A stretch of DNA of 64,000 nt from Nitratidesulfovibrio termitidis HI1 (GCF_000504305.1 NZ_KI632512.1:4193955-4257954), one strand, 5' to 3'. Shown: positions 17,215 through 26,985, counted from the first letter of the stretch. The notes: generated from the sequence alone by a model not told the origin. Made by a program: numbers and translations.

Positions 17215-20031
17215 ATGACCACGCCCGACGAATTGCCCGGCGCTTCGCCGCAGCCCACCGCCTCTTCCGGTAGCCCTTCCGTTGCGAACGGGGATGCCTC
17301 TCCAGACCTGTCCCGGCCCGACTTGTCCCGGCCCGGCTTGTCCCGGCCCGGCTTGTCTCGGTTGGTCATGCCGGTGCGCGGCATGACCTGCGCGGTGTGC
17401 GCGGGACGCATAGAGCGCATGGTGGGGCAGATGGACGGGGTGTCGCGCATCAGCGTGAACCTGGCCACGGAGACCATGGATGTGGCATGGAACCCCGCCG
17501 CCCTGCATCTGGACGACATTGCCGAGCGGGTGAAGGACCTTGGCTTTGAGGCAGTGTTGCCCGACCCCGCATCTGCCGCCGGGCAGGACGACGGACTGCT
17601 GCGCTACGCCGTGCGCGGCATGCACTGCGCGGCGTGCTCCGCGCGCATCGAACGTGCCGTGGGCCAGATGGAAGGCGTGGCCGCCGTCACCGTCAGCCTG
17701 GCCACGGAAACGGCGCAGGTCACACCCACACCCGGCCTTGCCCCGGATGCGGCGGATGCCCTGGCCGCCGCCATTCCCGCACGCATCGCGGAACTGGGGT
17801 TCGAGGCGGAACGCATCCTGCCCCGGCAGGATTCGGGCGTCGCCCTGTGGGAATCCCAGCGAGAGGAAGCCGCCGCGCGCCTCGCCCGCATGCGCGGCAA
17901 ACTGGTGCATGAATTCGCCTTCACCATTCCGTTGCTGGTGCTGTCCATGGGGCACATGGCGGGCCTGCCCCTGCCCGCCTGGCTCGACCCGCACCACGCG
18001 CCGCTGGCCTTCGCGCTGGCGCAACTGCTGCTGACGCTGCCGGTGATGTGGTTCGGGCGCGATTTTTACCGCATCGGCTTCGGCAATCTGGCGCGCCTCG
18101 CCCCCAACATGGATTCACTGGTGGCCGTGGGCACGGGCGCGGCCTTTGCCTACAGCCTGTGGAACACCGTGGAGATCGGCCTTGGCGTGGAAGTGGCCCG
18201 GCGGGTCATGGACCTGTACTACGAGTCGGCGGCGGTGCTCATTGCGCTGGTGTCGCTGGGCAAGTACTTCGAGTTGCGCTCGCGCACCCGCACGTCCGAG
18301 GCCATCAAGGCCCTGATGGAGCTTGCGCCCGACACCGCCCTGCGCATGGAAGGCGGCGAGGCGCGCGAGGTGCCCGTGGCGTCCGTCCGGGCCGGTGATC
18401 GGCTGCTGGTGCGGCCCGGCACGCGCATCGCCGTGGACGGCGTGGTGGAAGAAGGCGCCAGCAGCGTGGACGAAGCCATGCTGACCGGCGAAAGCCTGCC
18501 CGTGACCAAGAACCCCGGCGACCCGGTGGCGGGCGGCACCATCAACCGGCACGGTTCGTTCGTCATGCGGGCAGAGCGCGTGGGCGCGGATACCGTGCTG
18601 GCCCGGATCATCCGGCTGGTGCAGGATGCCCAGGGGTCGAAGGCCCCCATCGCCAATCTGGCCGACCGGGTGAGCCTGTGGTTCGTCCCGGTGGTGATGG
18701 CGCTGGCGGTGCTGGCGGGTGTGGCATGGTACGCCGCCGGGGCGGAATTCACCTTTGCCCTGCGCATATTCGTGGCGGTGATGGTCATTGCCTGCCCGTG
18801 CGCCATGGGCCTTGCCACGCCCACGTCCATCATGGTGGGCACCGGGCGCGGCGCGCAGCTTGGCGTGCTGATCAAGAGCGGAGAGGCGTTGGAGCAGGCC
18901 GGGCGGCTGACCGCGCTGGTGTTCGACAAGACCGGCACGCTCACCGTGGGCAGCCCGCATCTGACAGACATTGTGGCGCTGGCGGACGTGGTGGCGCTGA
19001 CGGATACCGCAACGGCGAGCGCGGCAGGGGAGACAACACCGGTCTCCGGCAGCGCGCCCGGTGACGAGCTTGGTGACGAATCCATGCTGGTGCGTCTTGC
19101 CGCCTCGCTGGAAGCCCTGTCCGAGCATCCCCTGGCCGAGGCCGTGGCTGCCGGAGCCACGGAGCGCGGCCTTTCCTCGTGGCCGGTGCAGGACTTTCTG
19201 GCCGTGCCCGGCAAGGGGGTGCGCGGCAGCGTGGCGGTGGATGACGGCGCGCAGCGTGTCGTCGCCATCGGCAATGCGTCCTTCATGGCGGCGGAGAACG
19301 TGGCCGGGCATGATGCGGCCAGCGTCACCGCACGCGCCGATGCGCTGGCCGAGCAGGGCCGCACGCCGCTGTACATGGCCGTGGATGGCCGCATGGCCGC
19401 CCTGCTGGGCGTGGCCGACCCGCTGAAGCCGGAAGCCCCGGCAGTGGTGCGCCGCCTGCGTGGCATGGGCGTGCGCGTGGTGATGCTGACCGGCGACAAC
19501 AAGCGTACCGCCCTGGCCGTGGCGCGGCAGGCGGGCATTGACGACGTGCGCGCCGAAGTGCTGCCCGACCAGAAGGAGCAGGCCATCAGCGCCTTGCAGG
19601 CCGAAGGGCATGTGGTGGGCATGGTGGGCGACGGCATCAACGACGCCCCGGCCCTGGCCCGCGCCCAGGTGGGCATCGCCATGGGCACCGGCATCGACGT
19701 GGCGGTGGAGGCGGGCGACATCGTGCTGCTGCGCGGCGGGCTGGACGGGGTGCTCACGGCCCTTGCCCTCAGCCGGGCCACGGTGCTCAACATCCGCCAG
19801 AACCTGTTCTGGGCCTTTGGCTACAACGTGCTGGGCATTCCCGTGGCGGCAGGGGTGCTGCATGCCTTTGGCGGGCCCACCCTGTCGCCCATGATCGCGG
19901 GCGGGGCCATGGCGCTTTCGTCGGTTTCCGTGGTCAGCAATGCGTTGCGGTTGCGTTTCTTTACGCCGGATGGCGGGGCGGAAGTTCAGTCTGCGAACAG
20001 GCCGGAAGCAGCCCCGGGCAAGGACGCATAG
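17215..20031 (+). CDS. copA: Copper-exporting P1B-type ATPase
   Basis: 938 residues from ATG 17215 (CCAGGAGC upstream). Inner-membrane Cu(I) pump. Order: a repeat-coded tail (residues about 27-50, DLSRPGLSRPGLSR), HMA domain 1 (CAVC, about 59-62), HMA domain 2 (CAAC, about 137), eight membrane helices, the actuator TGES loop (EAMLTGESLPV), the metal channel CPC (VIACPCAMG, about 526), phosphorylation site DKTGT (about 570), the HP motif SEHPLAEA, and GDGINDAP (about 804). The N-terminal tail is an oddity not needed for function. Divergent copZ supports a copper role over other metals. Confidence 0.96.
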   Translation: MTTPDELPGASPQPTASSGSPSVANGDASPDLSRPDLSRPGLSRPGLSRLVMPVRGMTCAVCAGRIERMVGQMDGVSRISVNLATETMDVAWNPAALHLDDIAERVKDLGFEAVLPDPASAAGQDDGLLRYAVRGMHCAACSARIERAVGQMEGVAAVTVSLATETAQVTPTPGLAPDAADALAAAIPARIAELGFEAERILPRQDSGVALWESQREEAAARLARMRGKLVHEFAFTIPLLVLSMGHMAGLPLPAWLDPHHAPLAFALAQLLLTLPVMWFGRDFYRIGFGNLARLAPNMDSLVAVGTGAAFAYSLWNTVEIGLGVEVARRVMDLYYESAAVLIALVSLGKYFELRSRTRTSEAIKALMELAPDTALRMEGGEAREVPVASVRAGDRLLVRPGTRIAVDGVVEEGASSVDEAMLTGESLPVTKNPGDPVAGGTINRHGSFVMRAERVGADTVLARIIRLVQDAQGSKAPIANLADRVSLWFVPVVMALAVLAGVAWYAAGAEFTFALRIFVAVMVIACPCAMGLATPTSIMVGTGRGAQLGVLIKSGEALEQAGRLTALVFDKTGTLTVGSPHLTDIVALADVVALTDTATASAAGETTPVSGSAPGDELGDESMLVRLAASLEALSEHPLAEAVAAGATERGLSSWPVQDFLAVPGKGVRGSVAVDDGAQRVVAIGNASFMAAENVAGHDAASVTARADALAEQGRTPLYMAVDGRMAALLGVADPLKPEAPAVVRRLRGMGVRVVMLTGDNKRTALAVARQAGIDDVRAEVLPDQKEQAISALQAEGHVVGMVGDGINDAPALARAQVGIAMGTGIDVAVEAGDIVLLRGGLDGVLTALALSRATVLNIRQNLFWAFGYNVLGIPVAAGVLHAFGGPTLSPMIAGGAMALSSVSVVSNALRLRFFTPDGGAEVQSANRPEAAPGKDA

Positions 20032-20052
20032 CCCCACGCCGCAGGGCAAACG

Positions 20053-20089
20053 CAAGGGGCGCCGGATCGTGATGATCCGGCGCCCCTTG
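20053..20089 (+). terminator. Perfect 16-bp terminator stem after copA
   Basis: CAAGGGGCGCCGGATC, loop GTGAT, GATCCGGCGCCCCTTG. No T run, but a strong stem 21 bases after the copA stop. Confidence 0.75.
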
Positions 20090-20242
20090 CCGTTCCGTCC
20101 GGTTACCCGGTTGTCCGGTGTCCGGTTGGGATGTTTGCGCGTGCTGCTGCCGCCGTGTTCAGGCTGTTACCCTGTCCGGGCCCCCGTTTTTCGCATGCGG
20201 GCCGCAGGGCGGGCGCTGCCGGTGCAGCAAGAGCACAACGGC

Positions 20243-20665
20243 TCAGTATTCCTTGATGTACTCGTCCAGGCTGTCGGCGGTGCAGTTGCGGCTGACCCAG
20301 TAGGCGGCGGCCCAGACCATCAGCGCGGTGGCCTGGGTGTCGTCCAGGCGTTTCAGCTTGGCTTCCAGGCTGGCCTTGCTGGCCCCGTGCTTGGTGTGCA
20401 CCATGCCCACGTCGCAGGCGTCCATGACCCGCAGCAGCAGATAGGACAGCCGCGTGTGGTCGGGCAGCAGGCGCAGGTCCTTGTGGGCCTCGATGATGGT
20501 CTTGAGTTCCGGCCCGGAAAAGATGCTCTTGATGGAGGAAATGGCGCGGAAGAAGGTATCCACGGCCCATGGCAGGATGAATTCCGCCCCGGCGCTCTTG
20601 GTGCGGAAGTAGTCCTTGAGCCAGCGTTCCTGATCCGACGATATCCTGGCGGCAACCTGAGGCAT
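20243..20665 (-). CDS. Uncharacterised 140-residue protein
   Basis: I do not recognise a family. Start ATG 20665 has a strong AGGGAGG upstream; the frame extends further but without a ribosome site. The protein is soluble and mostly helical. Its N-terminus (MPQVAARISSDQERWLKDYF) has the short-strand-then-helix look of ribbon-helix-helix proteins, which is only a guess. The rest carries a Lys-rich middle (SKASLEAKLKRLDD) and an acidic C-terminus (DSLDEYIKEY). Codon use and GC match the surroundings, so it looks like a normal resident gene. Confidence 0.65.
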   Translation of the reverse strand: MPQVAARISSDQERWLKDYFRTKSAGAEFILPWAVDTFFRAISSIKSIFSGPELKTIIEAHKDLRLLPDHTRLSYLLLRVMDACDVGMVHTKHGASKASLEAKLKRLDDTQATALMVWAAAYWVSRNCTADSLDEYIKEY

Positions 20666-21137
20666 GTTCGCCCTCCCTGCTCGGGGTGCGGCTGTCGTCC
20701 TGCGGGGGCGGTGACGGCGGCGCGGCACGACGTGCTCCACCCGTGCGTCTCCGTTCCGGCGGGCCGGGCCGCATGGCCTGCATGCGCGCCACACGGGCGC
20801 AAGCAATTGCCAAGCATGCCCCCGTGCACACCGGTCTCACGGGGCACGTTAGGTCAGAGCGAAAAAAAGCTCAAGAAAAAATCTAGAAATGGCCGCGCGT
20901 GGTTACGGCGTGCGTGTGCGTGCGGTGGCGCACGTTGGCTGCGGGTACGGGGGCGCAGGGCCACGCGGCGGAGGGCAGCGGGTGGAAAAAGGACGAATGC
21001 GTTGTGCCACGGGGTGAAGACGCCCGCTGTGGTGCGCGGTTGCAGGCACGACAACGGACGCGGCTGCGCCGGGGGACACGACGGCTGCGCCGGGGGACAC
21101 GACGGCTGTGCCGGGGGATGCACCCGCGGCCACGCGG
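20666..21137. other. Gene-free spacer with a 21-bp tandem repeat
   Basis: 472 bases. A 21-bp unit CGGCTGCGCCGGGGGACACGA repeats almost three times (21061-21120). An A-rich patch at 20860-20890 lies upstream of the minus-strand gene and could be its promoter (TTGAGC, 17 bases, TAACGT on the minus strand; weak). No gene is supported. Confidence 0.55.
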
Positions 21138-22631
21138 CTACAGGTACACTTCGCCTTCCAGCACCGCGCCGTGGGGGATGGCCGCCTGCATGCACGAGGG
21201 ATTGCGCACCACCGCCCGCCCGCGCACGGTGACATCACCGCCGAACAGCACGTCGCCGTGCACGGCCAGTGCATCGCAGTGCAGCAGCGATGGCGCCCCG
21301 TGCGGAAAGCGGGCCATCAGCCTGTCCCAGGTGCCGTAGTGCGCGCCATCCAGTTCCACCAGCACGTTGGCGGTGGTGCAGGCAGGATTGGGGCGCACGC
21401 GGCCGTCGGGGTCCAGCAGGGTTCGGTCGGACCACAATACCAGCAGGTCGCTGCACCGTTTCACCGGCAGAAAGCGCTCGCGCCGGGTGACGATGGCCCG
21501 CGCCTTGGGGAACAGCGAAATGGCCGCGCCCATGGCCGTTTCCACCTGCCAGACCTTTTCCGAATCGGGGTCGCGCGGGTTCACGGTCTTGGGGTTGCGG
21601 ATCATGGGCAGGCGCAGCAGGCCGTGTTCGTCGATGTGCTGGCGCAGGGCGCGCAGGTCCAGCCAGATGTTGTTGGTGTTGAACAGCCCATACCGGGCGA
21701 TGTCCTGGAAGCGGGGCAAATCCCCATCCGGGCACTGGGCCAGTTCGCGCAGCACCAGCCCGCCGTCGCGCGAGCGGGCCAGATGGCCGCCCTTGCGGTC
21801 GGACGGGGTGCGCGGCGCGCATTCCATCAGGAAGGGGATGGCCTCTTCCATGAGGTAGCCGAGAATGGCCGGGTCCAGCGTGGCCCCCAGGTTGTCGGCG
21901 TTGGAGATGAGCGCGTAGCGGCGGCCCGATTCCAGCAGCCGGACAAGGTGCCCGGACAGGGCCAGGGCGGCGTACAGGTCGCCGTGGCCGGGCGGGTTCC
22001 ATTCCAGGTCCGGGTTTTCCGGGTACTCCACGGGCAGCAGGGTGGCCCGGGACACCTTGGGAAAGCGGTGCTGCAAAAAGGTGCCCGGCCTGCCGGTGTG
22101 TTGCAGGCCCAGCACGTCCAGCGCGCGCAGGGTGTCCTGATGGGTGGAGAAGCTGTTCATGAACAGCAGGGGCGAAGGCCCGCCGTGGCTGCGGCGCTGG
22201 TGCTCGGCCTGGCGCACGATGAGTTCGAGAAAGGTGGCCCCGTCCTTGGCGGGCAGCAACGACTTGGCGTGGGTCATGCCCATGCTGGTGCCAAGGCCGC
22301 CGTTCAGCTTGATGCAGGCGGCCTCGCGCAGGCGGGCGCGCCCGGTGGCGGCGTAGGGGGCAAGATCGTCCAGCAGGGGCAGGTCGTCGCGTCCCACGGG
22401 CAGGATGTCCGCTTCGGGGATCAGCCCGGTGCTGCCGCAGGCCAGTTCCTCCAGGTAGGAGGCGAACAGCGCCACCAGCGGGGACGGCAGCCCGGCGCGA
22501 GCCATCTTGGCGGCGAATGGCTGCAAGGCGACGGTGCACGTGCCGGTGTCCGCGTCCATACCGGGGATGCGGGCGGGGGCGATGGAGGGGGCGGCGGGCC
22601 GGGTCAGCAACTCGGAGCCGGAATGGGACAT
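21138..22631 (-). CDS. UDPGP-family nucleotidyltransferase (UTP-glucose-1-phosphate uridylyltransferase type)
   Basis: 497 residues from ATG 22631 (AGAGGTT upstream; longer frames overlap nothing useful). The family makes UDP-sugars from UTP and sugar-1-phosphate. Seen: the nucleotide-binding signature CIKLNGGLGTSMGMTHAKS near residue 110, LFMNSFSTHQDT, GHGDLYAAL, LISNADNLGAT, and NTNNIWLDL. This is the eukaryotic-like UDPGP type, unrelated in sequence to bacterial GalU. Exact sugar specificity (glucose, N-acetylglucosamine or broad) cannot be read from motifs alone. Confidence 0.85.
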   Translation of the reverse strand: MSHSGSELLTRPAAPSIAPARIPGMDADTGTCTVALQPFAAKMARAGLPSPLVALFASYLEELACGSTGLIPEADILPVGRDDLPLLDDLAPYAATGRARLREAACIKLNGGLGTSMGMTHAKSLLPAKDGATFLELIVRQAEHQRRSHGGPSPLLFMNSFSTHQDTLRALDVLGLQHTGRPGTFLQHRFPKVSRATLLPVEYPENPDLEWNPPGHGDLYAALALSGHLVRLLESGRRYALISNADNLGATLDPAILGYLMEEAIPFLMECAPRTPSDRKGGHLARSRDGGLVLRELAQCPDGDLPRFQDIARYGLFNTNNIWLDLRALRQHIDEHGLLRLPMIRNPKTVNPRDPDSEKVWQVETAMGAAISLFPKARAIVTRRERFLPVKRCSDLLVLWSDRTLLDPDGRVRPNPACTTANVLVELDGAHYGTWDRLMARFPHGAPSLLHCDALAVHGDVLFGGDVTVRGRAVVRNPSCMQAAIPHGAVLEGEVYL

Positions 22632-22918
22632 GGCAACCTCTGCGAACGGTGCGAAGCTATCCCGGCGGCGTGCAGGGGGCGCCACCGAAGGGATGGGCAT
22701 GCAAGAATGCCTTAAATGTAGCACAAGTTCAAGAAATGGACAGCGGAAAAGGGGTGTTGCGCGCGGCGAGCGGGTGACGGGCGTGTGGCGGAATGCCGTG
22801 CGGGTGCATAAAGTGGAATATCCGCAAACCGTTACCAAAGAAGAAAACGGCACGGCGATCTGGTCGCCGCGCCGCCGTGATGTGCGGGGTCGTGAACGAG
22901 GCAGGAAAGAGGGAGAAG

Positions 22919-24814
22919 CTACAGATACCCGTGCAGCGGACCGCCGGGCGCTGCCAGCGCGTCCACGCGGCGTTCCACGTCGGGGTCGGTTTCCAGCGCC
23001 GGTGCATGGAACGACTTCAGCCGCGCGTCGATGACCAGCGGGCCGGTGCACCCCCAGTGCTTGCAGTGGGTGAATTCGCCCGCGCCGTACATGTCGGTGG
23101 CCGGGTCTGACCGGGTGAAGACCACCCACAGGAAGTTCTCCCAGTTGGCGGCGGTGAAGGCCGGGTCGTCCACCACCACGAACAGGGGCAGGCCATCCAG
23201 CCCGTGCGCATGGGCCAGCCGGGCGGCCAGCGCATGCATGGCGGGGTCGTGCTGGTCACGCCTTGCGGTATGCCTGGGCCCGCGCAGCACCACGATGCCC
23301 CTGCCGAACAGGCGCGGATCGCCGAAGGCGCCGCCGCCTGCCATCGTGGCCTCACCGTCTTCGGATCGGGCATCAAGCGGCAGGTCGCCGGGCAGGTTGT
23401 CGGCCAGTTGCCGCTTGCGCGGGCCCGCCGCCGCCCAGACCAGCTTGGAGCCCTGATTCAGGCTGATGCCGGTGTAATCCAGGGTGTCGATGGTGGTGCG
23501 GGTGACGAAGTGCAGGTCGCGGGTGAAGTCGGTGCGCTCCAGCATGTGCGTGAAGAAGCCGGGGAAGTCGTGCGTGGACATGGAGGGGGCGTCCTCGTGG
23601 GCCATGATCAGCACGTACTTGGAAAGCGAGGTCTGGGTGGAACCCAGCAGGGCCATGCCGCAGGTGATCAGTTCCTGCGGTTGGCGTTCACCGGCGTAAG
23701 GCACGTAGCGTTCGCTGCCGACGGCCAGCAGCAGCGGGTGCACCCCGGCGGCGTCCACGGCGTGGATTTCGCGCACGCCCGCGAACACCTGGGGCACCAG
23801 GTCGGCGGTAAGCTGGTGGATGAAGTCGCCGAACACGGTGTCTTCCTGCGGGGGGCGGCCCACCGTGGTGAACGGCCAGATGGCGTCCGGGCGGTGGTGC
23901 ACCGCGTCCACCCGCAGCACGGGAAAGTCGTGCGCCAGGCTGTAGTAGCCGAGGTGGTCGCCGAAGGGGCCTTCCGGCTTCTGGTAGGGGGCGATGGTGC
24001 CGCTGATGCAGAAGTCGGCCTCCGCCAGAATGGGCAGGCCACCGGGGCGGCGCGATTGACGGGACTGGCGAATCATGGGGATGCGGAACCCCGCCAGCGC
24101 CCCGGCGAACAGGATTTCGGCAAGGCCTTCCGGCAGGGGCATGACGGCGGACAGGGTCATGGCGGGCGGCCCGCCCACGAAGACGTTCACCTTCAGCGGT
24201 TCGCCCCGGCGCAGGGCCTGGGCGTGGTGGTACCCGATGCCCCGGTGAATCTGGTAGTGCAGGCCCACCTCGCGGTCCTTCTCGTAGTCCGGTCCGTCCA
24301 GTTGCACGCGGTACATGCCGATGTTGGACTGCATGGGACCGGGGGCGTCGGGGCTTTCGGTGTACACCTGCGGCAGGGTGACGTAGCCGCCGCCGTCCAT
24401 GGGCCACGAGATCAGGCGCGGCAGGTCGCTGATGGCGCAGCGGTGGCGTAGCACCGGCCCATCGGACACGGATTTCGGCAGCATGGACCACAGGGCGCGC
24501 GGCACGCCGGTGTAGCGCAGCGGGTGGCGGAAGGCGTCGAAGGGGTCCAGCTTCAGGCGGAAGATGCCTTCCACGGCGCGCAGGGTGTCGCGAAAGATGA
24601 ATTTCGTGCGCTCCATGGTGCCGAACAGGTTGGCCAGCATGGGAAAGCGACAGCCCTTCACCCGCGTGAACAGCATGGCGGGTGCGCCCGCGCGGTAGGC
24701 GCGGCGCTGGATGGCGGCGATTTCGAGGTTGGCGTCCACCTCTGCGTCGATGCGCACGAGGTGCTTGTGGCGTTCAAGGTCGGCGACGCAGGCGGAAAGA
24801 GTGCGGTAGGTCAC
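22919..24814 (-). CDS. UbiD-family decarboxylase (menaquinone-pathway type)
   Basis: 631 residues, GTG start at 24814 with GAGGA upstream. UbiD enzymes use prenylated FMN to decarboxylate aromatic acids. Seen: YTESPDAPGPMQSNIGMYR, HRGIGYHHAQA, VGGPPAMTLSAVMPLPEG, and the signature PEGPFGDHLGYYSLAHDFP. The length (over 600 residues) fits the clade annotated as menaquinone biosynthesis decarboxylase of the futalosine pathway rather than the ~490-residue ubiquinone UbiD. Sulfate reducers of this group make menaquinone, so the role fits; it is inferred from family. Confidence 0.87.
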   Translation of the reverse strand: MTYRTLSACVADLERHKHLVRIDAEVDANLEIAAIQRRAYRAGAPAMLFTRVKGCRFPMLANLFGTMERTKFIFRDTLRAVEGIFRLKLDPFDAFRHPLRYTGVPRALWSMLPKSVSDGPVLRHRCAISDLPRLISWPMDGGGYVTLPQVYTESPDAPGPMQSNIGMYRVQLDGPDYEKDREVGLHYQIHRGIGYHHAQALRRGEPLKVNVFVGGPPAMTLSAVMPLPEGLAEILFAGALAGFRIPMIRQSRQSRRPGGLPILAEADFCISGTIAPYQKPEGPFGDHLGYYSLAHDFPVLRVDAVHHRPDAIWPFTTVGRPPQEDTVFGDFIHQLTADLVPQVFAGVREIHAVDAAGVHPLLLAVGSERYVPYAGERQPQELITCGMALLGSTQTSLSKYVLIMAHEDAPSMSTHDFPGFFTHMLERTDFTRDLHFVTRTTIDTLDYTGISLNQGSKLVWAAAGPRKRQLADNLPGDLPLDARSEDGEATMAGGGAFGDPRLFGRGIVVLRGPRHTARRDQHDPAMHALAARLAHAHGLDGLPLFVVVDDPAFTAANWENFLWVVFTRSDPATDMYGAGEFTHCKHWGCTGPLVIDARLKSFHAPALETDPDVERRVDALAAPGGPLHGYL

Positions 24815-25196
24815 GGGGTCCTCGTGCTGGGCGTGATGGCTATGGTTCGCGCGGGCCGGGCGGTGTGCCGCAGGGAGTGCGGTGGCGGTTGGTCATGACC
24901 GGGGGGATTGGCGATGCCCGGCGGCGCGGCGATGTTCGGGAATGCGACAATGCGACAAGCTTGCCCGCGACGCAAGTCCGGAGTGGGGCAAGGGACCCAC
25001 CGAGCCGGACGGGCCGGGTGGGCGGGGCGAGCCAGGCTGGTACGTCTGGCCTGTCTGGCAGCGGGGACGGATGTTCAGGCGGACGGGATGGGAAGGACAC
25101 GGTGGAGGCGGCGGACGCAGAGAGAGAGGAATGGCGCGGTCCTCGTTGGCGATGTCGGCTGGGCAAGCCCGCCGCGATGCCGGATCGCGCGGGGCG
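24815..25196. other. Gene-free spacer
   Basis: 382 bases, GC-rich. The only structure I see is a CCCACC/GGTGGG hairpin with a GC-rich loop (24996-25022). Long open frames on the plus strand run antisense through the next genes and are not supported. Confidence 0.5.
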
Positions 25197-26138
25197 TCAG
25201 TCCGCTTCCAGCCGGTAGCCCACGCCACGCACCGTGCGCAGGCGCGTGCCGCCTGTGGGGACGGAGGGGCCGTACGCATCGGGGGCTCGGGAGCCTGCCG
25301 CGCGTTCCAGCGTGCGCCGCAGGCGCGAGACGAGCACGTCAACTGCATGGGGGGCATGGGGGGCATGGGGGGCATGGGGCGCGTGAGGGGCGGGAGAGCC
25401 ATTGTCGGGCGCCAGCGCGGCATAATCCAGGCACCAGTGGGCAATGTCCGCCCGTGGCACCACGCTGCCCGCCCTGCGCAGCAGCAGTTCCAGCAGCAAC
25501 CGTTCCTGCGGGTGCAGGGGAAGGGGGCGAAAGTCGCGGGTGGCGCGCCCACTGACCGGGTCGAACACGATGTCGCCCAGCGCCAGCACCCCGGTGGCCA
25601 GCGGCCCTCTGCCGGGCGGAGCGGCCAGCCCTGCTGCCCGCAACGCGGTAACCAGCGCCCCGGCGGCAAACGGCGCGCGCAACAGGTGGGCGGACGCACC
25701 CAGACCTGCGGCGCGCAGGCGGCGCGATTCCTGGCGGGCCGTGGAGGTATGCAGCAGGATCAATGGGATGCCAGGGGGGATGCCAGGGGGGATGCCAGGG
25801 GGGATGCCAGAGGGAATACCGGGGAAGGCTCTGGAAGGTCGGGCGGGGGGAGACCGGTCGCCCGTGTCATCACCGCCCGTGTCATTACCGCCCGTGTCAT
25901 TACCGCCCGTGTCATCACCGCCTGTTCCGGGGCCCGGGCACGGCGGGGCCAGCAAATCCAGGTCGGCCACCAGCGCATCCGGTTCAGGATGTACCATGGG
26001 GGCCGCTCCTGCCGGGGCCGACATACCCGCATCCGCAACCGAAGGCAGTTCCACCACCAGCCGCAGCCCTGCCTCGGCAAGAGGGGCGGTCATGTGCGCG
26101 GCAATGCGCGCGTCGGCAGTGCGGAGCAGGATCAGCAT
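25197..26138 (-). CDS. OmpR-type winged-helix regulator with degenerate, repeat-split receiver
   Basis: 313 residues from ATG 26138. The C-terminus (about 175-313) is a transcriptional-regulator winged helix: LALGDIVFDPVSGRATRD, LHPQERLLLELLLRRAG, VDVLVSRLRRTLE, and LRTVRGVGYRLE. The N-terminal 170 residues resemble a receiver (MLILLRTADARI, ALVADLDLL, LILLHTSTA, HLLRAPF) but the conserved lysine position is arginine and the fold is interrupted by about 55 residues of repeats: DTGGN units (25861-25920) and GIPP units (about 25765-25822). A third repeat, HAP (about 25346-25392), interrupts the DNA-binding domain. No kinase gene is adjacent. Phosphorylation is doubtful. Confidence 0.75.
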   Translation of the reverse strand: MLILLRTADARIAAHMTAPLAEAGLRLVVELPSVADAGMSAPAGAAPMVHPEPDALVADLDLLAPPCPGPGTGGDDTGGNDTGGNDTGGDDTGDRSPPARPSRAFPGIPSGIPPGIPPGIPPGIPLILLHTSTARQESRRLRAAGLGASAHLLRAPFAAGALVTALRAAGLAAPPGRGPLATGVLALGDIVFDPVSGRATRDFRPLPLHPQERLLLELLLRRAGSVVPRADIAHWCLDYAALAPDNGSPAPHAPHAPHAPHAPHAVDVLVSRLRRTLERAAGSRAPDAYGPSVPTGGTRLRTVRGVGYRLEAD

Positions 26139-26229
26139 GGGTATCCCGGAGCGGAGAAGCGGGTGCGCATGAGCCGGGATACTGCACCCACCGCACGGTG
26201 TCGAGCGCGGCAGGCCCGAACGCGTCAGG

Positions 26230-26325
26230 CGAACGGGCGCGTCAGGCGAACGGGGGCGGCAGAGGGACGGGGGCGGCAGAGGGACGGGCGCGGCAGAGGG
26301 ACGGGCGTGGCAGAGGGGCGGGGGC
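26230..26325. repeat. 18-bp GGCAGAGGGACGGG-type tandem repeat
   Basis: About four degenerate copies of a G-rich 18-bp unit between the winged-helix regulator and rubrerythrin. The rest of the 300-base spacer (26139-26438) shows no gene. Confidence 0.7.
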
Positions 26326-26438
26326 GCGCCGGGATCGAACGCGCAAATGACGGGAGGGCCCCGGTGATGCACGCCAGGACCCTCCGAAAGGGTGCGCCGT
26401 CCGCGCAGGGAGCGGAGGGTCACCTTGAAGAATACGGA

Positions 26439-26933
26439 CTACGCGACCTTGTAGAACGCGGAGGCCGCGGCGTTGCAGATGGGGCACTTGTCGTCGTGCG
26501 GGCCTTCGTGGGTGTAGCCGCACACGGAACACACGTAGTAGTCCACGTCGGCGAGGGCAGAGGGGTTTTCCAGCGCCTTCTTGTAGAGGTTGGCGTGCAC
26601 CTCTTCCACGGCGTTGGCCCAGCCGAAGTAGCGCGCGGGCACCTTTTCGCCTTCGGCTTCGGCCTCGGCGATCATCTGCGGGTACATCTTGGTGAATTCG
26701 TAGGTCTCGCCGTCGATGGCGGACTTGAGGTTGTCGAGGGTGGAACCGATCTTGCCCGCGTTGCGCAGGTGGCCGTGGGCGTGGATGGTTTCCGCCTCGG
26801 CGGCGGCGCGGAACAGCTTGGCGACCTGCGGCAGGCCTTCCTTGTCCGCCTGCTTGGCGAAGGCAAGGTACTTGCGGTTGGCCTGGGATTCACCGGCAAA
26901 GGCCGCCATCATGTTCTCGTGGGTCTTGCTCAT
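26439..26933 (-). CDS. rbr: Rubrerythrin
   Basis: 164 residues from ATG 26933 (AAGGAG upstream). Non-heme di-iron peroxidase of the anaerobic oxidative-stress response. Seen: the ferritin-like four-helix domain with AFAGESQANRKYLAF and the second E/H pair in AEAETIHAHGHL, AVEEVHANLY, and a C-terminal rubredoxin domain (CSVCGYTHEG...CPICNA). It reduces H2O2 to water using electrons from rubredoxin or NADH-dependent donors. It appears monocistronic. Confidence 0.95.
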   Translation of the reverse strand: MSKTHENMMAAFAGESQANRKYLAFAKQADKEGLPQVAKLFRAAAEAETIHAHGHLRNAGKIGSTLDNLKSAIDGETYEFTKMYPQMIAEAEAEGEKVPARYFGWANAVEEVHANLYKKALENPSALADVDYYVCSVCGYTHEGPHDDKCPICNAAASAFYKVA

Positions 26934-26985
26934 CGATATGCTCCTTGTTGGTTTCGGTGCGGTGTTCCTTGTCAGGAACAATTCC

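Noticed and set aside
18115..20055. Long minus-strand frame opposite copA
   Set aside because: Antisense shadow: composition is Gly/His/Arg-rich, there is no motif or ribosome site, and copA motifs on the plus strand are complete.
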